64,000 nucleotides of DNA from Adiantum capillus-veneris (taxonomy: Eukaryota > Streptophyta > Polypodiopsida > Polypodiales > Pteridaceae). Under the pieces are notes generated by a model, which saw only the letters and a program-made list of their open reading frames with translations, did not search any database and was not told where the DNA came from. Each line of letters begins with the position of its first letter. Within the stretch, counting starts at the first letter, position 1. Shown here piece after piece: positions 56,279 through 64,000 of this stretch. The stretch is from assembly GCA_014529385.2 (NCBI GenBank), contig CM043959.1, positions 15,335,309 to 15,399,308 on the forward strand, in the 5' to 3' direction. The position numbers and the translations under genes were made by a program.

Positions 56279-57894
56279 CTATTCTTTTTCTTGAGGGTTA
56301 ATGCATAAAAGCAATATCCTGTCCCGATTTCTTTTGTATAGTCTTTCAGCTAGTAATTGATATATAGCCAATTGTTTGATTAATCCGATTGTGATAGAAA
56401 GTGGTATTTGTGAATCCACTTGAGCTATTGTCATTAATGACACAATGTTTTCTGACCATCTAAGTATCATTTCTACGGAGAACAAATAGGCATATGGTAG
56501 ATCATCGTCTACCCCTTTAGGTGATTCTCCTGAAACAATCCTTGAAAAATGATCTGTTCGTTGATGTGTAGTGCCTTTTTTTACAACCACAGTGAAATCA
56601 AATTCTAGAAGAATGATGAACCAACTCACTATTCTCCCTGTGCTGCATGGCTTGTTGACCAAATACAACAAAGCTTGATGGTCCACAAAGAACACAAACT
56701 TGTTGGCTAATAAGTAATGTCTATACTTTTTAATGGCATAGATCATTCCTAATCCTTCTCTTTCGGTGGTGGTGTATTTCTTTTCCACCATGTTCAATTG
56801 CCGGCTAGCATAAGAAATAGGAAAGTCAATTTTCTCGTCTCCTGGTTAAGCTAGTATACAACCGATAGTAAAATTAGAAGCATCTACATGTACGTGGAAT
56901 ACCTTATCCCAATTTGGTGCTTTCAATATTGGAGCTGAGGTGAGAGCTTGCTTGAGCTCCATGAAGTATTCTTCACATGCCTCCGTCCATTCAAAGTGCG
57001 TAATCAAGCTATACATGGGTTTTGCAATTATAACGTACATGTAGATGAACCGTCGGTAATATCCACAATGTCCCATGAAGGCTTGTACCCCCTTTACTGT
57101 TGTTGGTCTAGGCAAATCAGCAATGACATGAATCTTCTCAATATCAGTAGCTATGCCATTTTTAGACACTATATGTCCAAGAATTTTTCCTTGTCTACCC
57201 ATGAATGTGCATTTTTCAGGATTTAAGCAAATCCTATACAGTCTACATTTTTCAAATACCTTTTTGAGGTGTTCAAAATGATTAGCCTGGATTGATGAAT
57301 GTATGCATAGATCATCCATATATACTTCTAAGAATTTCCTAAGATATTCTTTGAAAACATGGTTCATCAACCTTTGAAACGTGGTTGGAGCATTAGTTAA
57401 CCCAAATGGCATAACCCGATAGGCAAATATACCCCATTCTGTTGCAAAAGCAATTTTGTGTTGATCTTTTGGGTCAACCAAAAGTTGATTGTATCCCAAA
57501 AAGCCGTCTAAGAAACTGTAAGCTTCTTTTTCTGCAACTCGTTCTAAAACATGCTCAGTTATCGGAAGAGAAAAGTTGTCTCTAATGGTTAGCTGCATTC
57601 ACCTTTTTGAGATTAACACACTCGCAATTTTCCATTCTTCTTGGGTACTACCACAATTGGAGACACCAAATTGGTGTGTTCAATTTGGTAAATGAATTCG
57701 GATTCCTTCAGTTTTTCAATCTCTTCTTTTATCTTCCTGGAAAATGTTTCGTTATATGTGTATGGTCTCTGTCTACTTGGTTTCGCGTCATCTCTCATGG
57801 GTATGGTATGGTGACAGATTTTTGGATCAACACCCTTGAGATCCTTGTAAGACCAAGTGAAGATATCCCGGTATTCCTTTAACAAGCTTAGCAA
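56279..57894 (-). pseudogene. Gypsy reverse transcriptase and RNase H
   Basis: Reverse transcriptase from 57894 (LLKEYRDIFTWSYKDLKGVD, VSPIVVVPKKNGKLRVC), after a one-base shift near 57605 continuing at 57598 with LDGFLGYNQLLVDP, MPFGLTNAPTTFQRL and VYMDDLCIHS; the YMDD catalytic motif is intact. RNase H begins with HVDASNFTIGCILA (stop at 56846), then TTTEREGLGMIYAI and FFVDHQALLYL, ending at 56279. The wording, such as the EYRD...W-Y-DL-G-DP motif before RT, suits the Athila/Tat side of plant Gypsy elements, in line with the tRNA-Asp-like primer site. That placement is from memory of the families. Confidence 0.93.
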
Positions 57895-60195
57895 AAGCTT
57901 TTCTTCTTCTTCTGTTAGGTGTTCACAATGTACGCAGGTCTCGGCTCTTCTCCTGGTTCAGCCAAGTCTATCCTTTTAGCGTTTTTAGGTCCTTCATAAG
58001 ACTCGCCTTGTTTTTGTAGTTCCCTAACAGGTTGTTCAACTATGATTTTCCGGTCTTAGAGAGTGTACTTTTTGTAATGGGATAGAACATGCATTACATC
58101 CTTACCATCCTCTTTCGTGTTTTCCATTTCATTTGTGTATATCTCCTTTAGATATTTTTCCAACTCTTGATATTTCTTTTTCCGCTCAACTCTGGTCATG
58201 AATAGTTTCTTATCGTGTAATTTATCTTGAGTACCCTTGTTTTTCTCGATGTTTGAGACATTTCTTAGTTTTTGTTTGGAGGATATCTGCCAGTTATTTT
58301 ATCCTTGACGCAATCATTAGCATCTATCTACATCAGGAATTGTCTTTTACTGGAGACTGATGGCATAGGTCGTGTTTTCACAATTCCGATATCTCTCTTT
58401 CGTCTATACCATTTTTTTCTTCAATGATTTCTGATCTCTTTCCTCCCCTCCTTTTAAGAGTAACTTAGCTCTCGTATGCTCTTTTTCTGACCCCAAACCT
58501 TTTGAGGTACCTGAGTCTTCATCTAACTCATCAGTTGCATCGTAATAGGGGTCTGAAAAGACTTGTTGAGCTTTCATTAAGTCCTTGGGTTCCTCATCTT
58601 TGTTTTCAATGTTGAGGATTGAAATCATTTTGATGGGAATTATGTCGTAGCCATCCTCATTACAAAATTGAGTAGGCATAGACGTATTCACACATACATC
58701 CATTGTCGCTAAAATTTAAGTCCACTTGAATGGCTCAAATAAATGCTCTGGAAAGGGTTCAGGTACGTAGGCTTCGTATGTGCAGTCCCTTTCTAGGATA
58801 CATTCTTCTCATCTTAAACTTCCGTTTTTTGAAGCTGCACACATCCAAATAGGAGTGTCTTTGTTTAACTAGGATGGGACTTTAGTTTCGGCCGAAAAGA
58901 CTGAATCAAACTCTTGGATGTGTGTTTTCAAGACATCTCTATAAGTGTGATCTTTTAGATTGACTCTTGTTATAGATCCCACTTGCTTCAAGTACAGAAA
59001 GTTGTTTCCCCAATCTTGGATAAGCTGTACCTGTCACATGAAAGGTCTTCCCAATATGATTTCATAGTTGAGTTTTTTTCCAAAGTCTACTATGGCAAAC
59101 GTGTGTTGATATTCAATTCCACAAGAATTAACTATGACTTTTTCAAGCAGCCTAAGGGTCTCTCAATGTGTCCATCAACCAACTGTAATTTCATTCGAGT
59201 TTGTCTAATATAGCTGGCTGTCCCCAGGATTCCCATACTACTTTAGTGGCTATGGCTATGCCAGCTCCACTATCCAATATTGCCATGGTTTCAATGTCAT
59301 TATATTTCACTCAGAGGGTGGGTTTTCCTTCTTCCCTTTCATAATATTCTCCAACTTTGTTAATAGGAACTGATCGAATCTCTTTGTTTTCCATTTCATT
59401 TTTAAAATTTCCCAAATTCTTCGAGATTAACCCCATTATCCCCACCTTCTCTAGGGTTTTTTGTAAATCATTCCATAAGTATGGTCTGAGTTTTAACAGT
59501 TCTCCCAAGGTAAGAGTGCATTGGATGGGTGTTTACATGATTGAATGAATGTTGTTTACTTCTAGGATTTGTTCAGCTCTTTTTACTTGAGTGGTCTTGC
59601 ACACGATGGATTCATCTTCGTTATCTCCCAAGTAAGAAGGTAATGTTTTTAATGTCAATTGTTTTGGCATTCCTAAAGCTTCCGATCCGCAATCCCCGTA
59701 CAAGGATTGTAAATCCATGTTCATATCAGAAGGTAGGTTATCCAACCAGACTTCCTCTATAGGAGCCGACTTTAGAGTTAGGCTCCCATCATTGATCTCT
59801 CTGACTTTTTTCCATAAGTGTCCTGGCCAATCTTCCTCTACGAATGGAACTCCGTCTAAGGCATCTTCACTGTCCAACACTATAAGCTCTAGTTCATTTG
59901 TTTCAAGGTGGGGTTCTGCCACCACATTGGATTTTGCTTTCGTTTCTTTTACCACAAGCTCTTCAGGTTTTGCAATACTTTCAAGATTGGGTTTTTGTTT
60001 TTCCAGTATATCTTGCGTGATCCTTACCAAATTTTGATAAGCTTCTAGCTTAGCTGCTTCCATGTCTGGAGATGGATAGTTTTTCCATTTGTTTTCCATG
60101 TTTTGGCCTACTTTAAGTCCTGCTTGGTAGGCTTCTAAGGCGGCTTTAATAGGCTCAAAAAATTTATCAACCAGAATGGATCCTCCAGATTTCAC
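57895..60195 (-). pseudogene. Gypsy protease with flanking linkers
   Basis: Minus strand: an acidic linker 60195-59533 (GGSILVDKFFEPIKAALEAY), a short frame 59508-59311, then the retropepsin with MAILDSGAGIAIAT (catalytic codons at 59260-59274) and NYEIILGRPFM near 59045-59075. A connection to RT follows, with an open segment at 58703-58404 (QVFSDPYYDATDELDEDSGT) and more broken text to 57895. This protease sits in the normal place between gag and RT, so the element has a conventional protease besides the retropepsin-like domain after the integrase. Many stops and shifts occur. Confidence 0.8.
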
Positions 60196-60275
60196 GGTTG
60201 TTTCTTGAATTCACTGCCAGTTTCTTTCAGCTTGTCTTGGACTAGCTTCTTTGCTTTCTCCTCGATTTCAACCCG

Positions 60276-61600
60276 TTGTTTTTATTTTATCATCTCATAT
60301 CTTTTGCTTATGCTCCTTTTGATTCTTTGAGAAGAAACTTCGTGTTCTCCGAATCATCAGAGGAGTTGTGTTTCTTTTTCTTTGCCTGGGCTCTAGTGAT
60401 TACCTTGATTGGAACAATTGGTTCACTCTCTGATGAGCTACTAGGCATCACTTGGACTACGTTTACTATGGTTTTACCCTTGTTCAAAGGATTTTTAGGA
60501 CAATATTTTGGAAAGTGTCCTCCCTTTTTGCAACATTGTGCGCAATAGGATTCAATTGGTTTGAGGTTTTTGTCAGGTTCTCGGCATTCGTTTTTCCAAT
60601 GGTCATCAACACCACAGTTATGTAGTTTCCTGTTCTAGGCTTCATCATGGGTCTTCCCATGGGAGGTCTGACACCTTGATTAGCTACATAACACATTGGT
60701 GCTAGATCTGGTGAAGCATAAGTCACGGTTTCTTCCATTGGTGGGGGATGTGAATTATACCAATCTCCTTCTACCATTACTGTGAATGGACTACGCTTTG
60801 CATAGGGTGTAACGTGCACTAATGCTTTCACCTATGACTCCTTCAGAGTGCATGTACTTTACAGGCACTACATTATGTCCTGGATACGGAGGTTGTTGTC
60901 CCAACACAGGTTGAGGTCTTTCCATACCCATTGGTGGTCTTTGAGCTTGGGCCATATTATGTTGATATCTGTACATGGGTTGTCCTTGTGGCCTCATGGG
61001 CACGTACTGAACATTCCCATCATACTTTGGTCTGAAGTAGCCCTCGTGGGTCTCATGGTTGGTCCATTTACCCTCGATTGCACACCATTTTTTTGGCCTA
61101 ATTGGTTGTCCCTGTGGAGGCATCCCTTGTCCTGGTCCTCTCATATGTGCTTTTTGCATGTTGTTCATCATGTCATTCATCCATTTTAGCATATCTTCTA
61201 TGGCTGAGAGTGGTGCCGTAGCAGCCGTTCCCACTTGTGCTGGTTTAGTAGATGCTGTTTTCTCACTTTGGTTATCCTTAGGGACATATTATTCATTGAA
61301 GATCTCAGAATTGTTTCCTAAGTCAATAGCATCTGACATACACGCTTCTAGGGTTGTATGCTTTTTACTATAGAGGATAGCATGAAGTTCTTTGTTTAGC
61401 AGTCCCTCCAGAAACAAAGATACAAGTCGTTCTTCTGCAAGTATCTCCATCTCTGGGCATCTGGCAATGTATTGTTTCATTCAAGTTGCACAATCCCTAG
61501 TAGACTCATCATGTTTCATAGGTTTGAGCTACCGTATTATGTTTGATCCCCGTTTTGGAACAAGCAGCTACAAATCCTTGAGCTAATGTGTTCAAGTCCA
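60276..61600 (-). pseudogene. Gypsy gag core and zinc fingers
   Basis: The gag core ends at 61480-61289 (RLVSLFLEGLLNKELHAILY). A Gln/Pro/Met-rich segment follows at 61234-60830 (GPGQGMPPQGQPIRPKKW). Two Cys/His clusters then appear (a DDHWKNEC segment near 60590 and CAQCCKKGGHFPKYC near 60500-60545). A Lys-rich segment (RAQAKKKKHNSS) continues to about 60290. Frames change at least three times. These are particle-protein and nucleic-acid-binding parts. Confidence 0.8.
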
Positions 61601-62778
61601 TGATTGACCTTGGTGAAATGTTTTGGAACCCATGTCAAATGCTTTACCTTCTAATGTCATTCCAAACCCCTCGAATTGAGTATGAAAATCAAATATGCGC
61701 TATGCTCTTAGCACTTGCTTAAAGCTTGCTAGGTGGTCATATGGATCCCTTGATCCACTGTATTTTTTGACCCATTTTTGAAAATCAGCTGGTCTGATGC
61801 ATTTGTTTGGTTCAACTCCAGGTTTTCTGGGAGTTGGTCATGTTCTGAGTCCTTCAAACTAGTCTATTGGAAATAGTGACTCATGTAGCCCTGAACTGGC
61901 CTTAGTGTCACCCGATTTTCTACGTGATGAGGTGGTTTCTGGTTTCTTCACATTACTCTCAGATGATCTCTCACGGTGTTCATCTCTTGGAATTGTTTCT
62001 GGTCCTTGTCCCAATATCCAATCCAGTATGGAATACCCTTGGTATTTGATTTGTTCTACCTCCTCAGGAGTCATCATAACAAAGTTATTGTTAGAACAAT
62101 CCCTAAACAGGTAGGTTGGTAGGTCTGCATATCCCTTATCTTTGATCTTGAAGATATAGATGATCTTCATGGCCGTTAATTGTCTTGGTTTGGCATGAGA
62201 AGTCCACAGAAGATCTTTTATGTTTCTATCTTGCCAATAGACTCCGATCCGAGGGTTATCTGTAATAAGCCATTTCAAAGGCTTCAAGTCTACTTGATCG
62301 TATCCCTCAAATTCTAAAGTTGGTGGTCCTTCTTTTGCTGACATATCTGGGATTATGGTGTTTACTTCTAACCCCCATTTGTCTATCACGTCAGGGTTTT
62401 CGACTTGTAAATACTGAGTTTTGTGTCGATCCATGTACATTTTTCCTTGTTTGTTTACCCTAACCTCTTCTTCGAACTCAATACCATGGTCATCAATGCG
62501 AATAGCATACTCCTCGTTAGGGTCCGAGTAAACCTAGGCTCCATGACGGTTAGTCTTGTAAAAAGATAGTATATGCTCATAGCGCACTGTTGTTCCGGTT
62601 TCTGAGTGAGTCGAGTAAGAAGACATTTCGGATGTTGAATTTGAAAAAGTGTCTGAGACTTCTTCAGGAATTGTGTGCAAGGAAGGCCTTGATTCACGCT
62701 TTCTTTGATAGATACTCTACTGGAGGTTTCTCCGAGTATGCCGTGATTTCCTAGCACATGACCAGATCTAAGGTTCAT
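61600..62778 (-). pseudogene. Gypsy gag N-terminal region with an unknown domain
   Basis: Probable start ATG 62778 (MNLRSGHVLGNHGILGETSS); the frame shifts near 62690. An unrecognised domain of about 200 residues follows at 62440-61859 (VDLKPLKWLITDNPRIGVYW, later ILDWILGQGPETIPRD), a Ser/Lys-rich linker, then the gag core start (DPYDHLASFKQVLRA, FHTQFEGFGMTLEG). A shorter relative of the N-terminal domain precedes the gag fragment at 23926-24114. The start is preferred because it follows a non-coding leader with palindromes. Confidence 0.7.
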
Positions 62779-63186
62779 ATAGACTTATGAAGCCCTGGAT
62801 AGAGTAATCACCTTTGGATTGACTTATCGTCAATTTCCACTTGATTCACTTGCAACTTTCTGTCAAGCCACTGATTGCTCGTCTGCAACCTGATATTTGT
62901 ACAAAACTTTATCAAGTTAGCTATTCTTCTATAAAAATAGTATACTTTTTGCTACTCTCGCAATTGGTCTCTGTGTATCACTTCAAATCGAGCTATGAGA
63001 GTCAAAATTTGACTTTCAAATTCGATTTTAGCAAAAAACCAAAGGTTTAATCTGTAACTTGTAAACTGAGTGTACATGTATCAATTTTGATCCTATTAAA
63101 CCCAAAATTGCCCTGTGGCTTTATATTATGTTGGTCTATCACTGTATAAGTTCAAAAGTCAAAATTGATGTCTTTGGATAGCAGAA

Positions 63187-63208
63187 GTAAATAATCGTGA
63201 TTATTTAC
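63187..63208. repeat. Family B palindrome in gag leader, 1
   Basis: GTAAATAATC / GATTATTTAC arms around GT; the symmetry extends two bases further on each side (63185-63210). Confidence 0.88.
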
Positions 63209-63470
63209 TTTTGGCAATTTTTTGCACTTTTTTGATTGGTTTAGCAATTATACAACTTGTTAAAGTCCCTGGACAAGTTTCAACAAGTTTGGACAAAATC
63301 TGATCAAGTTTATCAACTGTTTGGTGTTCGTAGACTTTGATTTCAAGAATCTGGCTTAAGTCTCACTTTTGGGATCCAAATTTCACCAAAATGGATTTGT
63401 GAGGTCTACTTGATGTGCTTGACCTTGTGATGTACTCAAATTTGCAAAATCATCAAGTTTTGAAGCAGAT

Positions 63471-63492
63471 GTAAATAATTGTGATTATTTAC
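63471..63492. repeat. Family B palindrome in gag leader, 2
   Basis: GTAAATAATT / GATTATTTAC arms; four central bases are mismatched. Confidence 0.8.
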
Positions 63493-63762
63493 TCCAACTA
63501 TATTTTTGCAAGTTTTTGCTCCAACTTTGACACAGATCTGTTAAGCACCTTTAGTTAAGGTCACTAGCCAAGTTTCATCAAGTTTGGACAATTTTTTATC
63601 GAATGGTCAACAATTATCTGTCCGCAGACTAACTTTGCACTTTTAGTCACAATCTTCAATCCAGTGATCCAAATCTTACCAAATTTGGTTTGTGGGCTTA
63701 TTACAACATGTAAAACTAGTGGTATGCCGACTTGGTAAAAAAAGTTGAAAAATAGGACAAAT

Positions 63763-63784
63763 GTAAATAATCGCGATTATTTAC
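63763..63784. repeat. Family B palindrome in gag leader, 3
   Basis: Perfect 22-bp palindrome with arms GTAAATAATCG / CGATTATTTAC. Confidence 0.88.
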
Positions 63785-64000
63785 TTCTGACATATTTTTT
63801 GCAATTTTTGGTCAACTGAGCATATACACATGTTTATCACATCAATATAAGCCTTTAAATCAAATTTCAACAAGTTTGGATAAATTTTCTCCCAATTTAT
63901 ACTCAAGATTCAAAAAGTCTGTACAAACTTTAGTTTTTACCGAGTTTTTTGCCAGTTTAGTGATCGAAATCTCTTGGGCCTTTACAAAAGTTGTTTGTAC

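Larger units (their letters stand above)
62779..64000. other. Leader with diverged tandem repeats of about 290 bp
   Basis: Non-coding. At least two and a half units can be followed, each starting with a family B palindrome followed by a T-rich run, then AAGTTTCAACAAGTTTGGACA-like text. Palindromes are at 63187-63208, 63471-63492 and 63763-63784. No LTR is reached before the window ends. Confidence 0.7.

Overview
The window looks like a retrotransposon-packed stretch of a land-plant nuclear genome. Almost all supported coding sequence is Ty3/Gypsy, Ty1/Copia or LINE protein, broken by stops and frameshifts. Primer binding sites resemble initiator-Met and Asp tRNAs, and (CT)n tracts are long. 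I see no bacterial operon, no convincing single-copy host gene and no RNA gene. The species cannot be named from the sequence; the repeat content suits a large-genome plant.

Layout. Bases 1-19366 and 25637-40774 are two copies of one segment, a tandem segmental duplication that probably extends left of the window. Each copy holds a promoter-like stretch, unrecognised minus-strand coding remnants, a 2 kb palindrome-rich satellite, the 3' end of an LTR element (family A), the end of an integrase with a degenerate retropepsin, an LTR, and part of a second element (family B). The left copy alone has a 4.6 kb LINE inside a (CT)n tract. It is cut at 19366 by a Copia derivative (to 21351), then a Gypsy gag fragment (to about 24170). 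The right copy runs into the complete family B ORF (to 42966). To its right are a spacer with palindromes, a Copia element with both LTRs and a target duplication (44276-49650), a Gypsy integrase plus retropepsin (50577-53040), a non-autonomous Copia (53041-56171), and a Gypsy gag-protease-RT-RNase H region to the window edge.

How the parts may fit. On the minus strand one order occurs in both families: integrase, a retropepsin-like domain C-terminal to it, a stop and a polypurine tract, a 2 kb or longer non-coding spacer with family-specific palindromes, a long coiled-coil ORF of about 1100-1200 codons, another polypurine tract, an LTR. With the two Copia insertions removed, 64000 down to 38926 can be read as one giant Gypsy-type element with an extra 3' ORF in the env position. 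This is the best candidate for an undescribed system here. It is inference: the junction at 53040/56172 carries two integrase zinc fingers, and the 5' LTR is outside the window.
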